Shown piece by piece: positions 44,580 to 56,159 of a stretch of 64,000 nucleotides of DNA; position 1 is the first letter of the stretch; every line of letters begins with the position of its first letter. A model generated the notes under the pieces. That model was not told the DNA's origin. It did not search any database and saw only the letters and a program-made list of their open reading frames with translations. Made by a program: the position numbers and the translations under genes. This DNA is from Perkinsus olseni (Eukaryota > Perkinsozoa > Perkinsida > Perkinsidae), in the NCBI GenBank assembly GCA_013115135.1, contig JABANP010000005.1:372001-436000 (forward strand), read 5' to 3'.

Positions 44580-45915
44580 ATGACCACCGACATAGCAGCG
44601 GAAGTGGCTGAACTTACTCAAGAAGAAGTTGAAGACTTGAAAGCACAACGGGCCGAAGAAGTCGCATCGCATGTGGGCAGGCCATTAATTGCTGTCCTCG
44701 TTACGGCGATGGCGCGGCAAGATGCGGAACGCGCAATCCTTCATGATTTTGCGGTCCTTCCTGTCTGCTAGCCATCCCTTCTGAATTTCTCCCCAAGTGG
44801 ATCTCTCACTCGTAGATAGTCGAGCTTATCATCGATGGTGGCGGCCAAATCCTCTACAAGCATCATCTCGATCGCCTCTCCATCAAGTATGCCGCTGAGA
44901 AGGCAGCGGCTGTAGGAAGTCCCCGAAGAGTAAAGAGTGTTGTGGTCATGCATCGTCCCTCAGGCTCTCTTGGCTGACGTGGATCTGTGTTTCATGCCTG
45001 TTGACCCGGGCGATGAGCTGATGAGAGAGGAACTCGGGAAGATCGGAGGTGAGAACCCTTCTAGCGCTCCTGTTAAGAGATTGGCCGATTGAGAACATGG
45101 CACCCGCTTTTCCCGTCTTGGATCCAGTAATTGATCTCCTGTCTTCGCATCAGCAAGAGTGTAGCTTTCAGCCTGGCTTCTTATGGGAGCAACACGATCA
45201 GCGATGTAACAATGCAGGGCCCGTGATAATCCTGCGTCAGGCGATCTCCCACTGGATGACGATGTTTGGAACTGCATGGCCACGCCGCCTCCCATAGACA
45301 GCTGGGCTAAGTTTGCGATTCCCGTGCGGATGGTTGAAACTCTAGAAGGTGCTGTGTCCTCCGCGAATGCTGTCGCTGATCAAAAAATTGGAGCTGGAAA
45401 GCAGCTGTCTGTCAAGTGATAATGCATTCGCCGATTGCGTTTGCTCATAGCGTAGAATCTTAGGTCCAAGCTGGCAGATGGTGCGAGTGACGGTGAGTGT
45501 GGGATTCCTGATTTCTAGCGGCCCAGTTGTGCCTTAGGCACATCAGCACACGGGGAGACCGTTGATCCGCGGGTGGTGCATTTGGACGTCCCGCAGGTTG
45601 AACAGGACGACGAAGAGGACAGGTATAGGGAGCTCAAAGAGAGGGAGGCGAAGCAGAAGGCTGCTGGCGCAGAGGTAGGTGCAACTCGATGTAGGATGAG
45701 TACACGAGACCGAGCACGGTGCAGCCTGTCGTCGCGCGTGAACAGCTCGCCTGAGCCGATATTCATGGCAGGTCCCATCAGATGTGATGAAAACAGAAGA
45801 GGGGAAGGCCGTTCAAGGACACGCCATGGAGTCTGGATAGGTGCCGGCATGTGTTACGCCATCCGAAGGTGACTTCGTCGTACTTTACAGGGAGAGGGCC
45901 CCGAGAAGATTCTGA
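44580..45915 (+). CDS. C2orf81-like (DUF4639) protein
   Basis: Seven exons: 44580-44672, 44816-44911, 44964-45048, 45241-45415, 45464-45492, 45538-45674 and 45841-45915; 229 aa. The N-terminal half is helical (LTQEEVEDLKAQRAEEVASH, IVELIIDGGGQILYKHHLD, IKYAAEKAAA), followed by an acidic loop with one Trp (LPLDDDVWNCM) and PPPIDSWAKFAIPV. That order, with the DSWA....P motif after a helix bundle, resembles the vertebrate C2orf81 family of unknown function. The C-terminal part is charged and coiled (EQDDEEDRYRELKEREAKQK), ending FVVLYRERAPRRF. Assignment is by pattern only. Confidence 0.5.
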
Positions 45916-46415
45916 TGTCTCGCGGGGAGTATGCGAAGGCAAAGTGTGACCTCTTGATGATCATGAACCGTGATTGTAAATTTTCTACCTCCTCGCTGAG
46001 GGTTTTGTTATTACTATCGGGTACTCCCCGGTTCATCATAGCTCGACTGAAGGTCTACCCTTGCACCGCAATTGGTGTTCAGCTTCACGCTTGTCGTTCT
46101 TCGGGCGAACTTCGGAACGCAGTACACAACTCAAGCCCACTCGCGGACGATCTCATCGGAACAGAATCGGACACGGATGCTGCTGCAGCGTGCATTCGTC
46201 TCTCAAGAACACAGCGCAGGTCAGCCAAGGTCACGAAGATGATGCTATTCGAGAAGTCGATCCATGATAAAGATGAGACTCCGGTCGATTGGTGTTGCGC
46301 GGTTCTCATCTTGCAACCTTACTACATCTTGGACTTCCGCAATTTTGCTCAGAGCCCTGAAGGCCGGCGGGCAGTGAATCAGAGAATCAGCGGGTTAGTG
46401 CGTTGAATCAGGGTG
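45916..46415. other. Intergenic stretch before UTP15
   Basis: A 163-codon frame (45915-46406) overlaps this interval, but no splice signals or motifs support it. It probably contains the UTP15 promoter and 5' UTR. Confidence 0.35.
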
Positions 46416-49165
46416 ATGGAATTTACCAAGCTTGACCCCATTCCTCGCCCAGTTGCAGCGAAGGCTGCCAAGACCGAGGATGAAGCCTTCTACAAGAAGT
46501 ACAAGCACGCTCTCAAGGCCAAGAGTACGACACAACAGCGGGTGGAGATTTTCTTGATTCTGCTGATACAGGCACCAGCGGCTCTAGTGTCACTAGTGTT
46601 GCCTATAACCCTGTTAACAAGAGACAGGTGGTGGTCACCCACGGCACGCGGGTGGAGCTCCTCACCTTGCCGATCGCCCATAAACCGGCGGCGAAGAGTT
46701 ATACTGCGGATATGCTGTGGTCGAAGCACAAGGACTTCACGACGTGCGTTGCATTCCGAAATGACGGCAAGCTCATAGCGGCTGGAGATGGGTCGGGCAG
46801 GGTAATAGGCGGGAGAATGGGGGGAGTATCTTTGGGTATCTTTCAACCTCGTGGTTAGATAAACGTATACGACCTCACAGCAACGAGGAATATTCTTCGG
46901 CGGTTCAGAGGGGGTCATGAAGGGGCTGTCAACTCTGTGTGTTTTGCCTCTCATGATCGTACGCTCGTCTATAGCGCAGGAAAGGACGGCAAAGGTAGCG
47001 TGAATGGCTATACCAACTTTTCCCCAAATCATGGCTGTGACAGTCATTCAATGGTCGTTGTCATCGGATACAAGAACAGCTTCTGAAGGAGGGGCCGTCG
47101 TCGGAAAGCACAACGATTCCGTCCAAGTCGTCTTTGCCACTACTGCTGGCTCAATTATAACAGCAGGTGAACGAACGCCCCCTCACAGCCACCTATCACA
47201 ACCGTATTAGGTTATGACGGTTTCGTCCATGTGTGGAGGCCCCTCGACCCTGAGGAGGAGCCGGACGTGGATATGGGCGCAGACGAAGAGGAGAGCCCCG
47301 AGCCAGTAGGGCCTTCGAGTTCTCTTGGTTTTGCAAGTACCCCATCTTGTAGGTCAGCAGCTACTCCCACGGGAGCCCCATTGATGCAGCCTGTCTGTCG
47401 CGTAACCAGACGCTGTTGTATGTCGCTGGGGGAGGCTTCGTCTCCACTATCGATCTCATCGCTGGCAAAATCGTGCAGAAGGTAGTCGAAGGAGGTGAGG
47501 CGTGGCGCATGACGTACGTGTGTGTTGCAGAGCCCCCTTCGGCACAGCAAAGCGGTGACGGGTATGTGCGTGAACGCTAAGGGAGATGTAGTCACCGGTA
47601 GCTTGGACGGTACTGTAAAGGTGTGGGACACAGCGGGGATAGCTGATGAAGAGGAGGCCTCGGAGAGCAAGGGCTGGAAGCTTCTCTATACGTAAGGAGG
47701 AACACAGCTCGCGAGTGCATGTGTATGGTCTGCATGGTGCCTTATGGGAGCGAGAAGTGGCGAGGGAGTGGTATGTGTCGCTCACATAGGTACAAATATC
47801 AAGGTCACGGCGTTACAGATGTTGCGTGGTCGGGTGGCCAGGGCCTGTCCATGGTCGTCTGTCTTGACGATGGATCCCTGATCTCGCGCCGTAGACGGCC
47901 TCGGGATGGTGAAGTGGATGATGCGGAGGGTAGTAGCATGGGGCATGCTTGGGCGCTCGGAAACGGCCACGGGCTGCAGGGATGTCGTGCATTCACTGAG
48001 ACATACCTCAGTGTATATTTTCGTAGCTTATGTGCTGTCCATCTTCTCAGGTTCAAGCCTTCTACGACCCATGCGGGCAGTAGGGTCAGTGGGAGTCTCC
48101 CCATCCGGTGGTGTACAGTATTTCACGCAAACAGCTAAAGTGAGGCACTCTCACTTGGAGGTCTTATTGAGGAGATTCGAGTAATACTGAGGAGCGGTCG
48201 GACGGGGGAACTCGTGGTCGTTGGCGAATGTCTTTGAGCCCTGGGATCCACTTCCTTGTTCGTAACGAGGAGTATGAGGGCAGGTTGCTGTGATAGTTTG
48301 TGTCGTCCAAAGGCTGAGGTATTCATGACCACTCCCTTACAGCCAGATTAATGTTTTAGTCGATTATGGCCGGCTTGTCTTCTTGCTGTGCTCAGGTATC
48401 CTAAGCTCCTGGATGCTGTAGTAGAGAGCACTACCCCGAAGATCATAGGAGCCTCGGTCCTTGATGAGCTGAGGCAACGAGGAGCATTGACGGGTGCCAC
48501 ACGTAATCGATAGGTCCCTGGTTCGATTACTAGTCCGTACAACGACGCTTTTCAAGGTAATCGTACGGACGAGGAGTGCTCCAAGATAGTGGATTACCTT
48601 GCGAAGCTGATGGGCAGTTGGGATGGCCCCCGATTGGTATCTTTGGTTGCTAGTGTACTGGAGGCACTCACGGCTACCAATCAGAAAGTAGTACTAGGCA
48701 GGATGGCCAAGGATGGGCTCTCAGTATCTCCCTTCTGGGGCGTGAAGAGCATTCCTCCGAACTTTGCAGGGCTTGGGATGTGTTCAGCATAGACAATAGC
48801 ACCACAGTAGCAGCTGTAGTGGACGCATCGACTTTTTCACTAACCGCCTCAGGGAAGAAGACTGTGCATGGATTATTAAACCGTTGCAACTCACTGCCCC
48901 TACACGCGTTTCCCGAAGAACACGACAATCTTGAAACTTTCTAACGTTATTTTTAGGGTATCCCATGAGCACTTGAATTTCTTACCGAATAGTGCATCAC
49001 CGCGCTTTGGATGATTTCCTCCGTCCTTAGGTGTTCGCTAGTCCCAGTGGTAAGCTGGTGAAGGCGCTGAATCATCTCAACTCTAGTATCGCGGCCGAGA
49101 TCCTCACCCAGCAGAAGATACTGCCTTGTGTGGGCCTACTGGAGATGTTCGATCAACAGCTTTGA
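46416..49165 (+). CDS. UTP15: UTP15, U3 snoRNP / t-UTP WD40 protein
   Basis: Twelve exons: 46416-46524, 46572-46801, 46859-46994, 47044-47166, 47211-47305, 47353-47481, 47531-47691, 47790-47929, 48051-48180, 48396-48493, 48557-48687 and 49031-49165; 538 aa, close to the usual 500-540. It starts with the N-terminal signature MEFTKLDPIPRP then EDEAFYKKYKHA. WD40 repeats follow, e.g. RNDGKLIAAGDGSGRINVYD, RFRGGHEGAVNSVCF, SYSHGSPIDAACL and RHSKAVTGMCVNAKGDVV. The UTP15-specific C-terminal domain begins at SHLEVLLRRFEYPKLLDAVV and continues VLDELRQRGALT. UTP15 is part of the t-UTP subcomplex that binds nascent pre-rRNA in the nucleolus and is needed for 18S rRNA processing. Confidence 0.85.
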
Positions 49166-49410
49166 AGACCTCTTCTTCTTCCATCACCCTACCACTACGT
49201 CATCGTTTCTTTGAGGTGTTATACTAATATACGGTATACTACTTCAACGACTATTCATCAGCTAGCTTTGTGTTGGAGTAACGACCGATAGGGAGACGGC
49301 AAGAGGAAGAAAGCAATCGACCTTTTCCCTTGGGAAGTCCGATGCGCATGTAAATGAGTCGCAGTGATGGCGCTGTTCTCGATAGTCGCGAGGTTCCTGA
49401 CTGATCGCGC

Positions 49411-52400
49411 ATGCGGCCGTCGGATGAAGAGAACTCATCACCTTCGAAGGAGCAGTTCCTTGAATCAGATGCTGTCGTTGTCGTCACACAGCCTCCCCAC
49501 CATCAGTATCCTCCCGTCGAAGGGTAGCCAAGTCCAGACCCGCAATGTTCGGATACAAAGCACTCCTTACAATGTACGGACGATGGGGCTCTGCACCTCT
49601 GTCGAGGACCGACGGTAGTCGCGACCCTCCCTTCTTCACGCTTGCACTGATAGTTGAAGCGTGGTCGTCCGGATAGAATAATTCATCGGCGGGTATTGGA
49701 GCCCATCAAAATTTTGGCAGGGGCTTTCTGGTCTTCTTTCAGGTACGGAACGTTCGAGTACAAGTACGTAATACTCATCACTTTTCGGTAAGATTCTCCA
49801 TTTGCAAGAGCGAGGGCCTCCCTATGCAGGCCGTGGATCTGGTCTGAGTGGACAGTATTGAATGATGGACAACTCTGTTATTCCCCTCTTCCCCGCTGTT
49901 TTTCCCTGGAATCGCAGAAGATAAGCTCCTCCATCTTATCAGGCGCAAGTTTCTGAAGTTGACCTGCTACCCCAGGGAGCCGTCTGCCCCCCAGAGGAGA
50001 GGATATTGGACTTCCTTGGGTGAGTTTCATGGCGCGCGACGGAGCTCACCAAGTCTGTCTCAGGCGAGTCGTACCGCTGATGCTAGAAGAGTTGGATCGT
50101 GCCTCATCCGCTGATGGGTTGGAGTCCCCGGTAGCATCTTCCGTCCGCGTAAAGTCTTTGCTGTGCGCATTTTGAGAGTTGGGCAGGCGGATTCCTTCTC
50201 GACGGGAGGCGTACCTGAGCTGGACTATGGGAAAGAGTCTGTAGAAGTAGCCAGGCGGTTCAGCAACAGTATATCGAGGGAAGCCGTGGCTGGAGAGGGC
50301 GATGTCAAATGTGAGTGACGACGACCTTGTTCAACGTTGAGGGCAATCAGAGCCCGAGGGGTTCAGCTAGGGCGGAACCGTCATTAGTGAGGGGGATGGC
50401 GGCATTGGGGTGTCCTGTTATCTGCTGCGTGTCGCTGACGCGTCCTCAGGCACTTGTGTGTGTTGGTCGGGTAATGGCTTGATTCTGGCTGGAGGAATTG
50501 GTCAACCGAACCAGCACGGTTGGGGGTCTGGAAGGGATACAGTAATCGATCGGCGGAGCGAAGCAGTGGTTGAACTTATGTTCAGCATCATGTTGTGGTG
50601 TGGCGGCCCTTTCGGCACGATGTAGCGGACGAATCAACACCACTGGGAGCAGCATTGGGGCCTTCAAGAGAGTTGGAGATATTCGGCAGTGTAGCATACT
50701 GGGGCTGACTTTCTTATTGAAGCATACATCCTCACCAACAGCAGACCTGCGCCACTCTGAGGGTCCGCTGTAGATGTGATCGAGCGAATCTCGAACCCTT
50801 TCATCATGGCGAGCAATGACACTTTCATTAGAGTGAGCAACCGACAGCTGCAGTACGGCTCACGAGCTCGTTTCACTGCGGGGCTACTGCAGTTGTTAAA
50901 ATCTCTTCCGGAGCATCTTATGGCGATGGGTATGGCCACCTATCAGGCGACCTCAGTAGCGTTCCATCCGCGCCGACCCTCTGTGGTGGCTGCTGGTACT
51001 AACTATGGGCAGATATACGTGTGGGACCTGGACCGGTAGTAGTACGTCGTGTGAAGAATACTTGTTCCCTTGGTCGGGGCTATTAGGTGCGGCGATGGCA
51101 GGCGAGACCAGCAGGGGGAGAGAGGGAATACCGACGCCATTTCGGATGCTTTGGTAAATCTGCAAAGTTTTGTTTTGCCGTCTGCAGCTATTGAAAAGCT
51201 CCCGAAAAAAGTCAGAGTCCCGTGCCGCAGATGGCCGACGATGATAGAGAATTGTTCAGTTCCCGTGTGCAGTGATGCTTAACTTACTGATTCGTATAGC
51301 CGGGGGCTGACCGTGGTTTTAGGTTTTCCGCACCATTGCTGACCAGCAGTACGGTCATGGGGAGGGGGTCTACAGTCTACAGTGGCTCCCTCGCGGTCTA
51401 GACGCCCCGGGGTAGTACTCTTCCTGGCTTGGGCCGGTGTGACACCGGCATCGTACTAGCTGGGCCATGAATAGGGAGAGGTCTGCTCTCGCAGGATATC
51501 AGACTCGGAGATGCTCCTCTGTGCGTCGAGTACGGACGGCAAGTGCCTGCTATGGGACCCTTTCATCCGGGAAACTGGTCTTTCTCGGCCTACACCTCCC
51601 ACAGGGTTTACGATACCGAGGAAAAAGGCGAACAAGTGGCTGAATCGCGACAGCATGTTAGAAGGTAGGACGGTCAGGTGAGGGCTGGAGGTGTTGTGAA
51701 CGCGCTCACTATGGCGGTGTGGATAGGATCAGGGGTTAGAGAGCCGTCGGTTTTCAGGATGCCGCAGCATGGGCGCACCTGTTGCTGATAATGCAGCTGT
51801 GACGCATTGTATCCTTGGTGGAGAGGCTGGGAGTGTGGCCAGTAGGTGTCGGGTGCCGGGATCGAACCTGGGACCGCTGCTGCAGGGATCCCTTTGAGGG
51901 TGAGTGACGTGCTCGCCGGAGAGCAGTTGCATATAAGCTCAACGTAAGAGTCCCTGTTCAGGATCATCCTGATACTGCCAGTTAGGTGTACGTGGAAGGG
52001 CGATGCTCTGAGTGTATTGCGAGGGGTGCCAGAGGAGGCTCAACAGAAGCTGATCATGCATGTCGAGGCTTACTGTGCGGTGCAAGGCATCAACCAAGTC
52101 ACGACGGAGATCCTCTACGGGTGGGTTCAACTCACTCGGCTGCTACTTTGACTAATAGGGCGAGTCTGCCGTTGGGGGAGGGGGTGTACTGGGGCAGGGA
52201 GTCTCTCGCGCGAGAAAGCGCCGATGCTGTGGAGACGGTTGAGTGGAGACGCTAAGGCGAATCTGACTGATTGTTCATGTCATTTATAACGGAGGATAGT
52301 GTCGGACGAGGAATCGTGGAAAGGTCTCATCTTGAACGTGATGCCCACCCGTGCGGAGTGGAAACCCGCCATTATTGAGAAGTAGGTTCTTTCAGGTCCC

Positions 52401-53077
52401 AGCCACCATGCTCTCTCGTCTATCCACCGCCAGGAAAGTCGGCCACTTGTCAAGGCCACACACCATCTACGCCCGTCACGACAGTAGCATTCTCACCATT
52501 CATATCGAGGGCCTACGCTACTGGGGGAGCTGACGGCAAGGTTATGATCTTTAACGTGGGTACGGTAGCCGGCTCAGTCATGGACTCCCTGCGATCTACA
52601 CTGAGGTCTTCCTTCTCTTCGTCAGTCGCTGATGCGTACCTTAGGGCGTGGTCGGCACGGCGGTGTTGACTCTATGGCCGTCCATCGAGGCATCGGCAGA
52701 GGACAGCCCAGCCGTCACTGCACTCAGCTGGTCCCGCAGCCGTCCCGCGGTTCTTGGGGTAGCTCTCGTCACCAGTCGTAGTGGCACTGGTGGGGTGGTC
52801 TTCTATGACCTCTCGAGACCCGGTCCTCGCGTACCGATGGTGAGCATAGCGATGGATGGAGGCTGCGTAGCGTTGTCGAGTAACCCGACACAAAGGCAGC
52901 TGTGGGCGGCTGTTAGTGGTAAAGGGGAAGCCCAGATGCTCCGAGTTGGATTCGGGTAATAGACCACGCGTTGCTCCATCATCATGCCTTTCCTGTAGAT
53001 TGAGCGATCGTCTAACAGGCGAAGAGAGCGTCCTGAAGAGGCTCCTGGAAGCGCCGCTGTCGAGCAGGCTCCGATGA
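49411..53077 (+). CDS. Dynein intermediate chain, WD40 (dynein-2 WDR34-like)
   Basis: First exons: 49411-49523, 49743-49767, 49943-50019, 50064-50090 and 50135-50310; further exons around 50450-50490, 50770-51037, 51325-51415, 51490-51667 and 52640-52957; last exon 52999-53077. The N-terminus is acidic/polar (MRPSDEENSSPSKEQF). The WD40 part shows the dynein intermediate-chain order: VCWSGNGLILAGGIGQPNQH with HGW, ATSVAFHPRRPSVVAAGTN then YGQIYVWDL, GVYSLQWLPRG, LLCASSTDGKCLLWDPF, VTALSWSRSRPAVLGVAL and VVFYDLSRPGPRVPM. The N-x-x-G-x-x-[LV]A..YG..[DN]HG-W element is typical of WDR34/DYNC2I2. Such chains carry cargo and light chains for retrograde intraflagellar transport, fitting the biflagellate zoospores of perkinsids. 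Middle exon edges are approximate. Confidence 0.65.
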
Positions 53078-53829
53078 CACCGCATGTCACGTCGTTCGTC
53101 ATGTGCACTATGGCTGTTGTGTTATGGTCCTCGTGGAAGTGGCTGTCGCGATATTTGGTACGGAAATTGGCGGAGCCAGTCCCTCGTTGGGGATCTCCTT
53201 ACCACCAGCGAAGGTGTTCCCGGTACTCAGTCCTTTTCGAGTGTTACTCGCATGCCTCTATCGTCAACGTCGTGGAAGCGGACAGCACCGTTTCATCCGG
53301 ATGTGGTGGAGGCAGACTTGGTGCATCAAGAGAGATTGGCTGTTGGTAGTAGAGCTGAAGGCTGCTGCTTCCCTGCTTAAATTGTGCTTGCTGAGAGTCA
53401 TGCTAGTGAATGTTAATGAATGTGGTTTGCGGAGTTTCATATCGGGTCTGGGAGATCGTGTAGCGAGAACTTCCAGTTTGGTCGAGCACTCCCCGATCAT
53501 CACTTTTGCTGATGAGGTTGTCAGTAGGGACCGTGATAGTGCCCGAAGAGCCTCTCTTCATAGCTGGGGCAGGGATAGTCTCTAGAATAGACAATAGCAT
53601 TATTGCTATCGGGCATCGGCAGCGGCAGTAGCACGCCGTCAACAGCAGCCAAGCCCCCGCCACCTCACCGTACACTTCCAACTTCCATCGTGTGGCTGAA
53701 GATGCTTTCGGAACTATAGATGTTATCAGTCATTGGCCAACGTTATATCAATAGTATTATACCTCTTTGATAAATACGTATTCTTTTTATGTGAATATTG
53801 TGATAACCCTAGTTATACTCCACCACAAG
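53078..53829. other. Intergenic stretch, may hold first exon of DPH7
   Basis: Overlapping frames on both strands (53103-53585 plus, 53264-53681 minus) without support. The first DPH7 exon must lie here or be very short. Confidence 0.35.
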
Positions 53830-55817
53830 ATGGGAGTGTGAACAAATACTGGGTAGTACAAATGGATACAGTCGTGATTGTCTGATCGCTGTAGGTATGT
53901 ATGAGTTCGATGAGGCGACTGGTGCTCGAGAAGGAGGTCTGATGATTCTCGACTCCGCCGATGGCACGGTCTTGTCGGAGATGACGGGAACAGATTGCAC
54001 TGGTGTACGCCTCTTTACGCAGAGGCGCTCCTCCGTGACCTTACCCTAGGTACTGGACGTACGGTGGACAGGCTCAACGTCGCTAGCAGCCTGTACCGCA
54101 GAAGGAGGGCTCGAGTTGTAAGAGTGGGCATTTGTGGTCAACGTGTGCACGCGTGCAGAGTAACGCATACCACTCCTCGTTGTAATCAGTTTTACCGTAG
54201 CGAAGGATGGACGGAAGGTCGAGTGCACCTCGAAGATTCCGGTGTTCGACGGTGAAGGCCCCAAGGCTGTGGCTATCGGGCTGGACGTCTCCGAAGGTAG
54301 TCACGTTGAGGCCCCATTCTTCGTCGGTTCATTCGACCAGCTTCATCTCCGATGTACTTCGGTAACTCTAAATCGGAATACTGTGGAAAACCATTCAATA
54401 TTCGGCGCCGGAAAGTGCCCGAGAAAATCTCATTAACCGAAACTTTAAATTGAAAAAAAGAGAAAAACGCCACTCGTCGAACGATATCTGCTAGTTCCGG
54501 CCCGATTCAGAGATTCCGTGGGGTCAATTACGTTCTACCGATGTCGATCCAAATTCCTGCTCGGCCTCGTTGAGCCGCTTCCGAATCGCTAGGGTCTAGC
54601 TCCCTTGCCAGAGTGAGCTGGTCTGATTAACTCACTTCTGCTAAGAGTTGAGGGTGAGGTGGGATAATCGGTAGTGTGAGGTGTGGTACGAAGGAGGGAC
54701 GTTCTATCACACCGTGCGATGATTGGTCTCATGTAGAGAACTTGTTGTCGCAGGTGGCCGTAGGATAGCATCCATGGCGACAGGAGGAGAGGTGGCACTG
54801 GTGGACGGCTGTAAGGGGAAGGTGCTGCATAGTTGGCAAGCTCATGACCCTAAGATGGAGTCTTGGACCTGTAGGCTGATAGTGGGCTGAAGCAGCCTGC
54901 TCTCGTTATCCCGTCGATCAGGTTGCATGTCCCCCGACGGAAGCTTGCTAGCCACTGGTGGCGATGACTGTCGCATGAAGCTGTGGGATGTGAGGACACC
55001 AAACACCGACAGACCGGTACTGTGGGGGTTCAATCTGACCAGTGGCACGCAGGTGCCTCCTGAATCGTCGCTCTTCATCCACCTTGACCTACATATTCTC
55101 ACTGTGCTGTTCACGCTCTAGGTGCTGTCAGACCGTCGAGAACATGAGGCTGGTATCACCGCCTACTTGTTCGTTGAAGACGGGCGCAGGATACTCACCG
55201 GCAGCTACGATGAAAACGTGATAAGGGAAGAGTGCGGTATCATGACTCTTTCTATAGTCACTAACTATTCTGCTTCAAGACCGTCATTCGGTCAGCATAT
55301 CGATCTTCTAGTCGGTGACGTGACTTTGCCGCCCACCACGCCCTGTGCTCCTCCGTTTGGGCCTACGATTCTCGTCCGTAGGTGCGCGTCTGGGACCTGA
55401 GGTACGGTATAGCCGACTCCGCGTGTGATGCCACTGCCATGCAATGCGTAGTGAGGCAAGCAGCGGTACGCGGGGCTCGGGCCGGGTTTATGGCGCACAC
55501 TAACGTCTTCAGATCGGCGGTGTTTGGAGGATGAAGCGTTCCCTCACTGGGAAGGACCTCCTCATTGCTGGCTGCTATGGTGGCTGCGAGGTCTGGCGTC
55601 TCGAGGACCTGCTGGAGGGGAGAGAGGCTGAACGAATTGGAGAGTAGGCAACCACGCTAGCTGTCGAGGCTCGGCGTTGGCATGGTCTGGTGTCAGGTAC
55701 ACTGGTCATGACAGTATGGCATACGGCATCACCTCTGCTTCCAGGGATGGTGGTGTAGTCAGCTGCTCCTTCTACGATAATGCTGTGCACCGTTGGAGAT
55801 ACTCGATAGATGAGTAG
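53830..55817 (+). CDS. DPH7: DPH7 (WDR85), diphthine methyl ester esterase
   Basis: Exons 53830-54004, 54236-54296, 54754-54870, 54922-55016, 55122-55217, 55382-55465, 55513-55643 and 55697-55817, at least 293 aa; a first exon is missing. Diagnostic segments in order: LIAVGMYEFDEATGAREGGL (the family's GTYqLe..RxG motif), QAHDPKMESWTC, SLLATGGDDCRMKLWDVR, EHEAGITAYLFVEDGRRILT then GSYDEN, VRVWDLR, IGGVWRMK with DLLIAGCYGGCEVW, and HDSMAYGITSAS with VVSCSFYDNAVHRW. DPH7 removes the methyl ester from diphthine on elongation factor 2, the step before final amidation to diphthamide, in the cytosol. WD40 order and the GGVWR motif make this assignment specific. Confidence 0.8.
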
Positions 55818-56159
55818 AGCTTTCCCGATTCACTACGTTGCCTTATGGCCAGTGATTTGCCATCTAATTCCGCCCTACGTGACGAAGCGGTCGCTGGTGT
55901 TCAGTTCTGGTGGTATCATGCCCGGCAGCGCGTAGGGGTTCCTCTGAAAGACCGGTCGCCACGAGCTCCTCTCAAGTGCGCCTCTTCTCGGCCAAAGACG
56001 GGTTTTCCGTTGCTGTGTGGAGCTCGCAGTAGTGGCATCCCGCGTATTTGACGGCAAGAGTGGGGAAACAGTTGACTTTTGATGGCCTCGTTCTCCTGGC
56101 CGACTGTGTTGCTCCTTTTGCGAATCTACGAAATCTAACTCGACGGAGCGATCACAGTG
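55818..56159. other. Short intergenic stretch
   Basis: Nothing beyond short frames; probably the terminator of DPH7 and promoter of the next gene. Confidence 0.4.

Noticed and set aside
45915..46406. 163-codon frame between the C2orf81-like gene and UTP15
   Set aside because: It starts inside the last exon of the upstream gene in another frame and shows no conserved-looking segments.
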